Of a DNA stretch of 64,000 nt, positions 10,924 to 24,004 are shown one piece after another (positions within the stretch are counted from its first letter, which is position 1; each line of letters starts with the position of its first letter). Source of the stretch: Turnera subulata. Its lineage: Eukaryota > Streptophyta > Magnoliopsida > Malpighiales > Passifloraceae. The stretch spans positions 20,165 to 84,164 of the forward strand of contig JAKUCV010007499.1 in assembly GCA_028386065.3 (NCBI GenBank), in the 5' to 3' direction. A program made the translations under genes and the position numbers. The notes beneath the pieces are model-generated. The model saw only the letters and a list, made by a program, of their open reading frames with translations, made no database searches and was not told where the DNA came from.

Positions 10924-13180
10924 GTCCGATTCACAGTTTCCACCCGGACCTTATTCTGCAGACTACAACCATTCTACATTCCTTAGCTTAAGTTTCTTTT
11001 TGTAAAATTTGGTACATTGAAAATGCCAATTCTGTCGCCCAAAAAGTTCGCATCAAAACTTATACTGCACTACCAACCCAAGCTTGATCGGAAAGAAGAA
11101 AACACAAAAGGAATTGCATGGGCACCATCTGCTTCACCATGGTACAAAGGAATCCTTTACAGGTCGATTATTTTAATTTGAATATAAATCTATTGCCTAT
11201 CCTAACCAGTCAGGAAGAGGAAGAAGATCCTGACACAAATATTATCCATCACCATTTCACCATGATAGTACTGATCTTGACGTTTTTGATGATGCTCTCT
11301 TGTTTATCAAATAATATTTCCTTTTCCTGTCACAAAACAAGAAAATACCACCAGTAAGTTCTTTTGATACAAAATACCAAGAAGATCCAGTAACAAATAT
11401 TATCTATCACCAATTCACCATGATAGTACTCATGACGTTTTTTATGATGCTCTCTTGTTTACCAAATAATATTTCCTTTTCCAGTCAGAAAACAAGAAAA
11501 TATCATTTTGATACAGAACATCACCATTAAGTTACCACCTCTGCCCCCCCTTTTGTCTGCTTTACCTTTTTGTACAAATGAAGGGCAAAAATAGTATCTG
11601 TCCATTTCTTGAAGTAATCTCCCAAAAGCAAGGTAAAGGCAACAGTGGTCCTATTATTCTTATTCTTAGTTATTCATGATTGTGAACCTCTGTGGCATTA
11701 TTATTCTGATTTCGTAAACTTATTTTACTAGTTAGGTACAGGGTGGACCTGGAGCATGCATGGAACTCTTGGTCCTTGTTCTTAATTCAGGAAGGAAAAT
11801 CACTGCAAGGAAAAGGCGCCTGAGAATATAACACTCCTGTAATGAAGAGGTGGAATTATACCACATCATCCAAAGTAAAGACTGGTAAATGTAGTCTTTC
11901 CTTCTTCCTCATCAAAAGCATCACTGCAAATTTTCACCTCTTCTCCTTCTGTGATTACTGTACACCAAAACACACTCTAGCAAAGCAAGGAGACAGCTTG
12001 ATTGAGCAGAAGATTAAGAACACTGTACCCAGCTGTGATGTATAAACTTTTACATTACAGAAACTAAACACATCAGCGCCCCTACTTGGGGTGATTGATG
12101 ATCTGCCAACCACATGAAAGTTGAAAATGAAATATACCAATTTCATTACCATAGTTTCTCTTTGGTGAGTCATTGATGTGTACCAAAAATTTTTACACAA
12201 ATTTTCTTGTCGTTACTTGACATATATAAGCCACTTAATCTAATATCTTAAATGGAATCGACCAGTGTACTATATTGGATGCATTATCAAGATATTATAA
12301 AGAACAATAAGTTTTGGGATCCTCATATCCTAAATTTCTCAATATATGCAATCATAGACGAAGTGGTCTCCAGTATCCACCTCTTATATATGTTGCCAAA
12401 ATCAGTTCGTGGATATAAAATGAATAACTAAAGACGTATTTTCGCTATCCAGTATCCACTTTTCAATCAAATGAAAAAAAAAAAGAGGTTGATAATAGAA
12501 TTTGATTCAAGATAATAGGGGAGGAAAAGAAAAGATGAAAAATAGCCAAGCAATCTTTTTATTTTGATTCGTGAAAAACGCAAGACAAGAAACAACAAAA
12601 CATCCTTTCCGTCGCATCAGTGTGGTTACTTACTTAGATTGAGACAAGACAACCATAATGCAATTTTGTGCAAATACCATTAAGCAACTGTAGTGGATGT
12701 CCAAACATCACCATATACAAAATTCCTGAAACCCTCAAGACATGTGGCATGACACTATAGTTGGATTATTATAAGGGTCAAGTTAGTAATGTTTACATGT
12801 GGGTGGTTCCTCCACTTGGCAATTAAATTAGCAAGTGTGGTAGGACCATCTATATATCCCACTCAAGGTATTCTTTTTGCCTTTCTTCAGAAATGACACA
12901 ATATCATCTCGTCACGCACCTCAATTATTAACCCCGTCTGCAACAAATTGCAAATAAGCACCAACTCTGAGTGAGAATTCCATAAATTTAAAGATTTTCA
13001 TTATGGTTTGCACACTTACACTTATATCATCATCACTCTCTTTTGTAGGATTATATATTGTTTGCACAGTGCCTTGGCATAATGATGTCTGTAGTTATTT
13101 AAACTTTTGGTAACTTGACAAGTCCCTATAAGGCTACCACTTTTAACTTCAAGTAGAGTTACCTAACCAACATCGCCAAA
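10924..13180. other. Intergenic DNA upstream of the second HMA5 gene, with a tandem duplication
   Basis: No convincing gene. An imperfect tandem duplication of about 130 bases lies at 11222-11351 and 11380-11508 (both contain ATGATGCTCTCTTGTTTA and AATAATATTTCCTTTTCC). The last few hundred bases should include the promoter and leader of the ATPase at 13181; a weak TATA-like TATTTAAA near 13096 is the only candidate I see. Confidence 0.5.
11222..11508. repeat. Imperfect tandem duplication (two copies of about 130 bases)
   Basis: Copy one 11222-11351 and copy two 11380-11508 share long runs, for example CACCATGATAGTACT and ATTTCCTTTTCC, with scattered substitutions. They are separated by about 30 bases. 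No coding meaning seen. Confidence 0.8.
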
Positions 13181-16100
13181 ATGGCCACCAAGTTCTTTGC
13201 ATTGCCTTGTATCTGCAATGGCAGATACAGGAACTTCTGTCCAAGAAATCAAGATTTACCCATCATGACAAAGAACCTGAAAGGCATCTCCATGGAGGGT
13301 GAAGAAGTGAAGGTGATTATGTTTTCTTTGGCAGGAATGACAACTCCTGCTTGTGTTGGTTTGGTGAAGAAGGCCATTGAAAGGCTTCCTGGAATAATGG
13401 AGGCCAATGTTGATCTCTTGGATAGTAGAGCTCGAGTCATGTTTTACCCCAGTTTGGTTAATGTAAGTGCATATTTAAGTTTTGTTCTTCTAAGTTTGTT
13501 TTTTTTTTTTTAAAAAAAAGAAACATAGTTCATGTTCATATTTCTTATGTCATTTTCTTAATGATTTATTTTGTCTCAGTACCATCTTTCGTTAATATTA
13601 ACTCGTTTGATACTTCAACACGTTTGAAGGTATTCCTTTTTTGTTTATAATTCGAGTCCACTAAACGAGCTTTGAATATTTCTACATACATTCGGGTAAC
13701 CATCCTAGATTTATTAATTGTCATGCTTCCATCTTTTCTGCCCAAACAGACGAAAGTTTCCTCTTAAAGTCATGGACAATTACAGTTTCTATAGGCTTTA
13801 GAGTTTTCTTTCTTAATTTACAGTTTCAATTGAGCTTTTCGACAGAAAAATAAAGAAAATAAGAGCTTTTGAAGTAAATGGTCACCAAATTTGAACAATT
13901 ATATTTAGTTTTGGAATGGAGTTTTTGTTTGTGGAAAGAATATATATTTCTTTTTGTTGCCGAAACAGCTCTTTAAAGTTAACGAAATCGATTAATCAAG
14001 AATCAGTCACTCTCATGTAGAATATTATATATCCATTGTTATTAATGCCCTCATATGGTGAGGACTGGGGATCCAATATAAAACCTTATTTAAGGACACT
14101 CCTTGTAGCTTAAATCAAATAAATAGAATTTTTTTTTAATGGAGGCAAAAACAACAATTTAATTTTAAGTGGAAGCGTACAGCAAATGGCTCATCCCTTT
14201 GTAGTTCAATCAAAGCCTCATCTACATCACCTTCTAAATTAATAAATTATTTCTTTATCTAAAAGTAAAAAATTGTTTGGTAGGTATCAAGACTAGCACT
14301 AGTTACTAGTTAGTGGCTCAAATCTATCCAATATCTTTTTTCTTTTTTGCTATGCGAGGAGAATGAAATCTTCACTACCACGTTCGTTTGTTGATGTAAA
14401 AGAAAATATTCATTCTCAAAAATCATGTGACAATTAAGATCGCTTATAATTACAGTAACTTAGTAAAAGTTCAACATTATGGACATAATAAGCTGCTATA
14501 TGGCTTTTCAGAGTCTATAGTGGTTGTATAAATTGGCCAATAATCGTAATTCATTGACCTTGGTTATGTTGACAGAATTAAAAAAATTATTCCTTTTTTT
14601 GTGCCAAAAAATTTCCTGCCAGGATTATATGGACCTGTATTTCAAACACTCCAAATTATTAATTTGCACTTTTGGCCTGCCTTTCTTAGCATCAAAATAT
14701 GTATCTCCAGAATTGTCCTCCCTGCGCCTCCTCATCTTCTATGGTCCTTCATATGTTATTATAATTTTGAATTTGGCCACAGTAAATGTCAATAATTGTT
14801 CATTACTTTCCATAGCAATTGCAGAGAGATGGTAAGAGTTGATTGAATGCCAAGTTATGCTTAGTTTTTGTTTATTGAACATAATTATGAGCAGCTAGAG
14901 CAATCCAATCCTACTTTTCTGTTCCTAGCTATTTATTATCATTGGTCTTGGAATTGGGATATTCACTTTCATAAATTTTTCTATTCTTGTAAAACTTATA
15001 ACATTATCTTTTTACAGGAAGAGACAATTTCTCAAGCTATCAAAGATGCGGGATTTTCAGCCTTAGTCATTGAAGAGGAGGAGACCAATAAGATATCCTC
15101 TTCTCAAGTATGCAGAATAAAAATTCATGGAATGACATGCACTGCTTGCTCCTTGACAGCTGAGAAAGTTTTGCTAGCAATTCCAGGTGTACAAAAAGCC
15201 CAAGTAGCCTTGGCCACAGAAGAAGCAGAAATTTATTATGACCCAAATATCCTGAACTACAACAAACTATTGGAAGCCATAGAGAATACAGGATTTCAAG
15301 CTGTACTTATCAGTGTAGGAGAAGATATGAGCAAGATACTGCTAAAAGTTGATGGTGTGGGAACAGATGATTCTGTGAAACTAGTTAGAAATTCTCTTCA
15401 AGCACTTCCAGGGGTTCAAGAAATCGAAATATACCCGGAACTGAACAAGATTTCCATTTCTTACAAATCGGATGTGATAGGTCCAAGAAATTTTATACAA
15501 GTTATTGAGTCAGCAGGAGCTGGAAGCTTTAAAGCAATGATATTTCCACAAGAAGGGGAAAGAGAGACTCACAGGAAGGATGAAATCAAGCAATACCACC
15601 AGTCTTTTCTGTGGAGCTTGGTTTTCTCAGTTCCTGTGTTTTTGATATCCATGGTTTTTATGTATATCCCTGTGATCAACAGACAGCTAGAGACTAAAGT
15701 GGTTAATATGCTGAATGTAGGACAGATATTGAAATGGCTACTATCCACCCCAGTGCAGTTTTTCATAGGCCGACGGTTCTACACTGGAGCTTATAAGGCT
15801 TTGCGCCATGGTTCTGCTAATATGGATGTGCTGATTGCTTTAGGAACAAATGCAGCCTACTTTTATTCAGTGTACTCAGTGTTGAGAGCTGCCAGCAACC
15901 CAGATTTTGAGGGAACAGATTTTTTTGAGACTAGCTCAATGCTTATCTCTTTCATTCTTCTCGGCAAGTATCTTGAAGTTTTGGCGAAAGGAAAGACATC
16001 TGAGGCCATTTCCAAGCTTATGGACTTGGAACCTGACACTGCAACTTTGTTGTCCATGGATAGTGATGGAAATGTGATTAGGGAAGAAGAGATCGATAGT

Positions 16101-18233
16101 AGGATGATACAGAAGAATGATGAAATCAAAGTCACTCCCGGTGCGAAACTCGCGGCAGATGGTTTTGTTATATGGGGAGAAAGCCATGTGAATGAGAGTA
16201 TGATAACAGGGGAATCAAGGCCAGTGGCAAAGAGAAAGGGTGACTCAGTGATTGGAGGAACTGTGAATGAGAATGGAGTCTTGCATATTAAGGCAACGAG
16301 AGTAGGATCTGACAGTGCTCTTTCTCAGATCGTTCGGTTAATTGAGTCAGCTCAGATGGCTAAAGCTCCCGTGCAGAAGTTAGCTGACAGAATTTCTAAA
16401 CACTTTGTGCCTATGTTAAGTACATATTACAAAGAAAATTCATCATTTCGTAGGTTGATTGACCTCATGCTTATAGTAACATGCCTGAAGTGAAATCCTT
16501 GTTCATAGTTGAGTATCTTCCTGCAGGTTATCATTCTCTCCCTTCTTACTTGGCTTGCATGGTTTTTAGCTGGGAAATTCCATATCTATCCAGAATCTTG
16601 GATACCAGCTTCCATGGATAGTTTTGAACTTGCACTCCAATTTGGCATCGCTGTTGTGGTTATAGCCTGCCCATGCGCTCTTGGTTTAGCAACTCCAACA
16701 GCAGTCATGGTGGGTACTGGGGTTGGTGCATCTCAGGGCATCCTAATCAAAGGTGGCCAAGCATTAGAAAGTGCACATAAGGTTAGCCCCTTATATGACT
16801 AATATTTTCTTAGTGCTGACATGCAACTATAATTTTTTAAACCTTGGTGGCTCAAGGTTGTGGCTAATACTTTGAATGGTGCAGCACGTATGCTTCTGCC
16901 TTTTCCTGATTTGCTTATTTTCAACTCATGAATGACCTTGTAGGTGAACTGCATTATATTTGACAAGACTGGAACTCTAACAGTTGGAAAGCCAGTGGTT
17001 GTTAACACCATGCTTCTGAAAAACATGATCCTTGGAGATTTTTACAGCCTCGTTGCTGCAACTGAGGTAAGCTTTTCTCCAAAGAACAATTTTGGCTACT
17101 TGACATTGCTTGCTGACATCAATGCGCTTTCTGTAGCGGGCTTATATCCTTGAATCTAAAAAGAATTGCGGTAGAACTTAAAGCTAGGAATAAACCAAGC
17201 ATCCTTTTTTTCTTATGATAATACAGTTGATGTAGACGTTTTAATATATCTATCAGATGAATAGTGAACACCCATTAGCCAAGGCAATTGTAGAATGTGC
17301 TGCAACATTTACAGAAGATGAAAAGGACCCTGCTTGGCATGAAGTTAAGAACTTCCTCTCCATCCCAGGACACGGTGTCAAAGCCATTGTTCAGAATAGT
17401 GAGATAGTAGTGGGAAACAAGTCCTTGATGTTGAATGAAAGCATTTCCATTCCACTAGAAGCAGAAGAGATGCTAGCAGAAACCGAAGCGAAGGCTCAAA
17501 CAGGAGTATTAGTGTCAATAGACAGGGAAGTGGCTGGAGTTATAGCCATATCTGATCCACTGAAACCAGGTTCTCGGTCAGTTATTTCGATATTAAAGGC
17601 CATGAATGTCAGGAGCATCATGGTAACTGGTGACAACTGGGGAACTGCCAATTCCATTGCCAAGGAAGTTGGGATTGAAACTGTTATTGCAGAAGCCAAA
17701 CCAAAGGATAAGGCAGAGAAAGTGAAGGAGTTGCAGGTGCAATTATGCTCCTTTTCCTATACAAAGACTTTGCTTAACATGATTAATGCCTAGCTTGACT
17801 TATAATTATTTCACAGGCTTCAGGATATGTAGTGGCAATGGTTGGTGATGGCATCAACGACTCACCTGCACTTGTAGCAGCAGATGTTGGGATGGCAATA
17901 GGTGCCGGCACAGACATTGCTATAGAGGCAGCTGACATAGTTCTCATGAAGAGCAATTTAGAGGATATTGTAACTGCAATAGACCTTTCCAGGAGGACAT
18001 TTTCTCGTATTCGGTTGAACTATTTCTGGGCTATGGGTTATAACCTCCTAGGCATTCCAATAGCTGCAGGGATCCTTTTCCCTGGCACCGGCTTCCGTCT
18101 ACCACCATGGATTGCCGGAGCAGCAATGGCAAGCTCTTCTGTCTGCGTGATAACCAGCTCTCTATTACTGAAGAGCTATAGGAGACCCAGAGTGCTGGAA
18201 AATGCTGAGATTCCGGAAATAAAAATCGAGTGA
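13181..18233 (+). CDS. HMA5: HMA5-type copper-exporting P1B-ATPase, complete, with a suspect splice donor
   Basis: Tandem paralogue of the gene at 122. Exons: 13181-13462, 15018-16415, 16527-16781, 16944-17066, 17257-17736, 17817-18233 (TGA 18231-18233), 984 codons, the usual size for HMA5. Start ATG 13181 ([11 protein letters not shown]) resembles other HMA5 N-termini. Domains: HMA1 with GMTTPAC, where the first copper-binding Cys is Thr; HMA2 with intact GMTCTAC; a third HMA-like repeat without Cxx[39 protein letters not shown]. All catalytic motifs remain. Oddity: the exon 15018-16415 is followed by TTAAGT where the paralogue has GTGAGT, so the expected donor GT is lost (a G to T change from an apparent GTAAGT). 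Reading on gives a stop after 26 more residues. A shifted donor and acceptor pair could restore the frame (see findings). Intron 1 is 1.55 kb. The gene may be functional with altered splicing, or a recent pseudogene. Confidence 0.88.
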
Positions 18234-18884
18234 ATGGCCAAAAGGATATGCATTTTTGTTGTATTATTTTGTATTATTTTGCTCTAGCCAACCTCATCAG
18301 TACTGTGCATCTATGAAAGATTTCAGAGAATGAAGATTATATGAAGCAATGAGGGCTTTGCATCTATACTGATTGCCTATAAGCTGCACATAAGATAACC
18401 AGCACCAGAGATATTGCTCAGTAATCTGAACATAAGTACATGCTGCCATGGTTTGCACACCACAAAATTGAAGAGCTTAAGTGCAATTACTAGCAATGTC
18501 TATGAAAAGTGTACCAAATCTACTACAGTAAATAGCAGATCATGAAATCTTATATGTTAGAATCATGAAGATCTTCAACAGGTTCTATCCATTATACTCT
18601 TTTCTATAAGAGAAATATTCTAGTACTGATCTTACTTCAAAACAAAAAGATCACGACCAAGCCTTCCCCCTGTTACAATCTATAACAAATACCTTAAAGA
18701 TCCAATCACAGAAATTCTGAAAACATCTAAATGTTAATTGCTATTCACAATTTATCTGCGATATATCTAACTGAAATACTCAATCCACTATTGAGATACT
18801 GTCTATCATTCTTTGCTTAAGACCCCACAGAATGAAACAAGTGAACCTCAATACATATGGCTGGAAAATTTAAACAAGAAGTTG
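18234..18884. other. Intergenic: ATPase 3' UTR and GST cluster edge
   Basis: No gene seen. The first part should be the 3' UTR of the ATPase. From about 18790 it resembles the 3' flank of the GST genes (ACTGTCTATCATTCTT, also at 30266 and 46850), which marks the edge of the GST duplication unit. Confidence 0.5.
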
Positions 18885-19580
18885 TTACATCTTGGATCCC
18901 ACATGAGGCTACCTAGTCAACTTCATTCTACATGTAATCTCTCTTTAGATAAACCTACATAAGCCGGAGAACAAGATTCTCCCTGCTGGGTCGAAAATGG
19001 AACCCTGACATCAGCAGGACAGCCAACTGATGCCAGACTGAATTTTAGCTCTCATGTAAGAATCAGCTGGGTACCTTAAACATGAGAACTTAAAAGACAT
19101 GTTTAGTTATGAGTAGCAACATAGAGATTTGGAAAAAAAAAAAAAAAAAGAGAAGAGAGGAGGCCGTAAAGCACATTAAATTATTTGGGGTATGCCAAAA
19201 TTCCTGAAATTGGCACATAGACCTGATGATTATGAGTCCATGTTGATGCCGACTTATTGTCATGCCTAAGCTGCAAATTCATCTAATATCAGTTTCAGGC
19301 CACAAGAAGATTGAGACTAAAGTATCATTACACACATTTTATCCGGAACACATCCAAAATGCTAAAGCATAGGTATTAGTAAAATATCAAAGATTAAATT
19401 TCGTTGCTTTTATCTTCTTGCATATTGTTGAGCATTTAATTACACCATCCTACCCACATAAGAACATTTTTCATACTGCTTCCGGCACTAATACTCTCTT
19501 TTAGTGAATAAGAATTCATTCACAGCAGAGCAGAAAAATTAACAACTATGCTTAATTACCAGGGGTGAGCAACTACAAAT
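18885..19580 (-). pseudogene. Theta-GST remnant (pieces of exons 4, 5 and 7)
   Basis: Three scraps line up in order with the neighbouring GST genes on the - strand. A stop-codon context occurs at 18885-18887 (TTACATCTT on +). An exon-5 piece at about 19027-19074 reads WYPADSYMRAKIQS with its acceptor. An exon-4 donor end lies near 19560-19574. The intervening DNA (about 19080-19500) resembles intron 4 of the copies at 42420 and 53100, including TCATGCCTAA and AAATTCATCTAATATCA. Exons 1-3 and 6 are gone. This is a decayed seventh copy. Confidence 0.65.
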
Positions 19581-19812
19581 TACTACCTAAGGTATATATA
19601 GTAGATCATTCAATTCAATTCGCAGCATAAAACAATTGTCATACAAAATCACTCAAAATATCCGGATAATATTATTGTGAGTTACACTTCAACATATGTT
19701 CACATCTGAGTGAATATCATACAGCAAGTTTATCATATTCTTGGTTCACAAAATAAAAGAAAGAAAAAAGAAAAGAAATAGACACAACACAGATTTTGAA
19801 CAGAGGGATTTG

Positions 19813-22781
19813 TTACATATCTGAGTACAATATACAATCAATCTCACAATTTGAAACCGAATTTGAAACCGCAGTTTGCAGCTTGTCTATTCTGGCCTTC
19901 ATTCCAAGGAGGTATCTGTGCACTTCGTCAAAGTGAGGCTGGGTTGCTTTTCTTGTGTCCTCCATCCATTGCTGAACTTTCTTGTATGGGCTCAGTATTC
20001 TATTGCGGTCATGTTCTTCCAAAAGCTTAAATCCAAGAAAAAAAAAACTTGGTGTAAGATCACGGTATGCTCTCCATCAATAAAGTTTTATGCACTATCA
20101 TTTTGAATAGAGTTTGTGAGGTAATGAAGAAGAAATCATGTCATCAGATCAGCCAAATTTTCCAAAAATATTTTGCCTATTTCAGTGGACCCAAACACGG
20201 TTCAATGTCCCATGCACAATTAAATGCCTGGCCAACTTCCATACAATCCTTTTTAATTACATGGAAATGTTATGTCAAAACCACACCTAGACTTGATATG
20301 GTTAAATTACATAAAACTAGGCAAAATTACCTAATATTTACCTAATATCAAGTTTACCTAAATTACCTGATATTACCTAATTTAGCCTAATATTTTTTTT
20401 GGTGGAAATTTAGCCTAATATTTGATATGGGAATTTATGGCCAATTTATCTCTTTTACTATGTCTATTTTGATATGGTTTTAGGGAGTTTTAGTACCTAG
20501 ACTTGATTTTATCACAATCGTATATTTCAAATTTTAATTGTCACAATTGTATACCCAATTTCTAGTGCATCTACCCCGAGTACATCATTGATGCACAATT
20601 TAAAAGTCTCCAAAGCCTTAATTTTAATTGGAGTCCTAATGTAAAAGACTAAATTTTATGTGCACTATGAAAGTTGTAAAGAGTGTTTTTGGCTCCGCAG
20701 CATATTTTCTCCTCTTGCTAACAGGTTAATTCATTTTTTTCACATACCTCCAGTTGCATAATTTCACAAACTAGGCTCAAGTCTGCTATGGATGGTTGAC
20801 TTTCCCCTAGTAAGAAAGGTCCACTCTCCTGGAGCCAAACAGTCTCTATTTTGGACAGTGATGAAAGGAGAATTTCCACAGCCTCAGCAGCTGCTTGTAC
20901 ATTCACAGGACCGCCAAGAAGAGATGGCAGCGTGCTGCACTGAAATAATCCATCTGAAAAGAAACATCAACATGAAAATTAATTAGCTATGCCCATGGGA
21001 AGAACTGCAGTCTTGCATTAATTTTATTCTAGAAACATGATAATCTATAGCTTGAACATACGTGCACCACGGCGCAAATTCAAGTGATGCCAGTCCATTA
21101 TTGAGTGAATCTTAGCTCTCTTGCAAAGATCCGCTGGATACCTTAAGAAAGTGATGAACAAAAAAATCTGATCAGATACTGAATAGCAAAAGACCCACTG
21201 TATGTAGTCCTATACCCATTATGTTTTTTTTTTTCATACCCAATATGTATTTGTTTTCTTAGTTATCCCTGTTTGTATAAAACATTAATTAGTTTTATAT
21301 TTTTTTACTATTTGTTTTTTTGGTTAAATTACTTTGTTGTTTAGATAACACTGGGACAAATAAATAAAAGAGATAAATTTTAGAACCAAAATTCCAAACC
21401 ATCAAGATTGAGTTCAAATAGAAGATAACTATTTTTTATATGCTAATTGATGATTTTTTTTTTAATGCTAAAATTGATGATGACATTTAGAATATGGCAA
21501 TTCCACCATTTAAAGTCAACCACATAAGGATGTTCTTATGTGGTTGACTTTTTATTTTTGAACGTCCTTATGTGGTTGAATTTTTTTTTGTATTCTCAAA
21601 AAAAATCTACGAAAGATTCCGCAATTCGTATCCTTGTTTTCTTTTATATTTCTTTTTTTCACATTGTTGAGTGTTGACCCCATCACAGCCCATCACAATC
21701 CCTTTCAAGTACAGCATATTATTGAAAAAAAAAAAAAAAAGTACAGCATATTAACAACTATACATGCTTACCAGTGAGGAGCAACCCCGGGAAACTTACA
21801 TGCAAGATAGATAAGGATTGAGTGACTGCAAACAGAAATTAACAAACAAATTAAACACTGAACTAACCATAATTTGAGGGGAAATTAGGATATTTTTTGT
21901 GATGCTAAAAAGAAAAATAAATTCTTTTAGTTTTCCAACACGGTCAAGACATTTTGTAAAGCAGGACTCATGACCAGACTAACTAAATTGCTTCCCATTA
22001 ACAAAGCCAACCCTAGCTAGATGTTGAAATCTAATAGAGAAAGATTTGATTGATCAGTACGTACCTTTCAAACAACTTAAATTTTCCATCAACTATGGCC
22101 GGCACTTTCATCATTGGGTTAATCTCTGAAATGGAAAAACCATGCTGTTACTGCTTTCATTCTCTTTGTGAATAGTAATATAAATACAGTAGCATATATT
22201 ATCATTTGATTGCCTTATCATTGAAATTGATTGCTGTTAAGTAAGATGTGGCAGGCATGGAAGTATTGGTTCAGCTAAAAACTTTCATCGAATTAAAAAA
22301 TAAACGGAGGATGTACCACCAGCTAAATCACACAACACAGGCCATCCTAATACACAACATAAACATGCAGCTGATTCAGTTCATGAAAGAAAAAATAAGC
22401 ACAACGTAGTACACACAAATTAAACAGAGATGGAAAAGTGTCGGAACGTAGAACAAGGGATCATACCTTCATACTCCCGAGATAATTGCTCATTCTTGTA
22501 TAGGTCAACCCTAACCTCCTCAAACTCTATCCCATTTACCCTACAATACAAATTATATCAGCACATATATAATAACTCATAAACTAAGAGATCAGCCAAA
22601 ATTCAACTTTACGAGAAGAAACTGAATCGAGGCAGACAGTAATATCCTTGAGAAGAATGAAATTAAGGAAAATGAAAAGGAAGAGAAGAAGAAGAAGAAG
22701 AAGAAGGGAGGATTACTTGCAAAAGATAATAACAGCCCGTGCTGGCTGTGAAATACGGTATGCATATACTTTCAGAGTCAT
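19813..22781 (-). CDS. GSTT1: Theta-class glutathione S-transferase, without a peroxisomal C-terminus
   Basis: Conjugates glutathione to electrophiles and reduces organic peroxides by family. Seven exons, in coding order: 22781-22717, 22540-22467, 22125-22065, 21825-21772, 21141-21062, 20953-20748, 20025-19813; 250 codons, against 245 in Arabidopsis GSTT1. The N-terminus reads MTLKVYAYRISQPARA; Ser11 of SQP is the expected catalytic serine. KVPAIVDG supplies the cis-Pro and FESHSILIYL the glutathione-binding loop. DWHHLNLRRGA and LGESQPSIADLSLVCEIMQLE belong to the helical domain, followed by LSPYKKVQQWMEDTRKATQPHFDEVHRYL. The last 25 residues differ from the paralogues and end YSDM, not SKL/SKM/SKI, so this copy probably stays in the cytosol. 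All splice sites are GT-AG and the frame is open. Confidence 0.9.
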
Positions 22782-23635
22782 TTTTCTCCTATCCTATATT
22801 GTCTCTTAAATGCACTCCCTCACTCTCCCGCCGGCAGTTTCAAGAATAATCACTAAGGTTGTGTGGATTATTCTAGCGGCTTTCCTGACCATGCCATCTT
22901 TCAGAATGCATAAAGGGATTTGTAGTAGACCTCTTCTATTCTCTATGATCCACTTGATTTTGTTTAACCTCCAATTATGGTGAATTAGGTTTGGCTTTTA
23001 TTATATTTTATATTATTTGGTGGTTGAGTTCTAGCTAGGCATCTCTAGGTAGACCTCGGACGGGTATCGACAGGACAATCAGATACAAACCCGACATGAA
23101 ATTAGCAAGTATAGGTAAGAGATTTTCAACCCGTTTAATTAAATGGGTCAACCCTACACGACACAAAAATTAATAAATGAGGTCGCGGGTTACCCGCCAA
23201 TCCGATAGGTATAAACAACCTTATATTTAGGGTATAGATATTTTACTAATTTAATATTTAAGGCCAAATTTACTAAAATTTATCTCAAAAATATTTTTAT
23301 AAATGCTTTATAACATTATTATATTATCATTCTACAATTTATAATTTTATTTAATATATGAAAAAATTTAATTATATGCCTATTTGCTTAAAAAAATGCA
23401 ATGACTTGTGCAAAGTAAAAAATTTTAAATTAATTTTTAGACTTATTAGATTTAATAGGTAACCCGTAGGTCAATTCAAACCCGACACGATAATAAACGG
23501 ATTAAATATGATACGACACGATTATATAATGGGTTTGGTCGGATTGAAGAACCATAACCCATTTACCTATTCAACCCGATATGAACTCGGCACAAGAGTT
23601 GCCTGCTCTTTCTCTAGACGGCCACAAATATTTCT
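22782..23635. other. GST promoter region followed by an AT-rich repeat with ACCCGAC motifs
   Basis: Just upstream of the GST start I see no clear TATA box. From about 23041 to 23600 the DNA has repeated ACCCG-type words (AACCCGACATG, AACCCGACACGA, AACCCGATATGA) around an AT-rich core. This is typical of short non-autonomous DNA transposons or decayed repeats in plants. Ends and family cannot be fixed by eye. Confidence 0.4.
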
Positions 23636-23654
23636 AATATACTCATGGCAGCAA

Positions 23655-23861
23655 ACCAATTGAGGTTGGTTCAAGTAGTAAGCGACTTGTTCCGCTTAAG
23701 CGAGGTCTCGGCTTGGAGTCTTCGTGTACGAAGAAAACCTCATTTGGGAGACTCACCCACCATTACCTAGGTGCGCCACCCGAGTCGTGCTGGATTTAGT
23801 CTGGTGTCTTTGATGTCCTTAAAGGTGGACTGGCCCGGAATACCGGTGGGAAACCAAAAAA
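23655..23861 (+). mobile_element. tRNA-derived SINE with a 19-bp target-site duplication
   Basis: About 207 bases ending in an A-run. The head has pol III-like internal promoter words: an A-box-like TGGTTCAAGTAGTAAG and a B-box-like region GGTCTCGGCTTGGAGTC. The tail ends TACCGGTGGGAAACC then A8. It is flanked by the perfect direct repeat AATATACTCATGGCAGCAA at 23636-23654 and 23862-23880, a strong sign of LINE-assisted insertion. No coding potential. Confidence 0.88.
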
Positions 23862-24004
23862 AATATACTCATGGCAGCAAGGCAGTGTTTTTCTTACGGA
23901 AATAGAGTTAATTTGATATGTAATAGTCTTACACCAGTTGGATCCTATGAATCACGAGGAAGAATTTTTAATTATCAGGGTTAGATGGAAGACATGGATG
24001 TTTA

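Noticed and set aside
11118..11357. 79-codon open frame upstream of the second HMA5
   Set aside because: Covers one half of a tandem duplication; the second half does not keep the frame; no known motif.
15569..16187. - strand open frames within HMA5 exon 2
   Set aside because: Antisense shadows of the ATPase; the same shadows occur in the paralogue.
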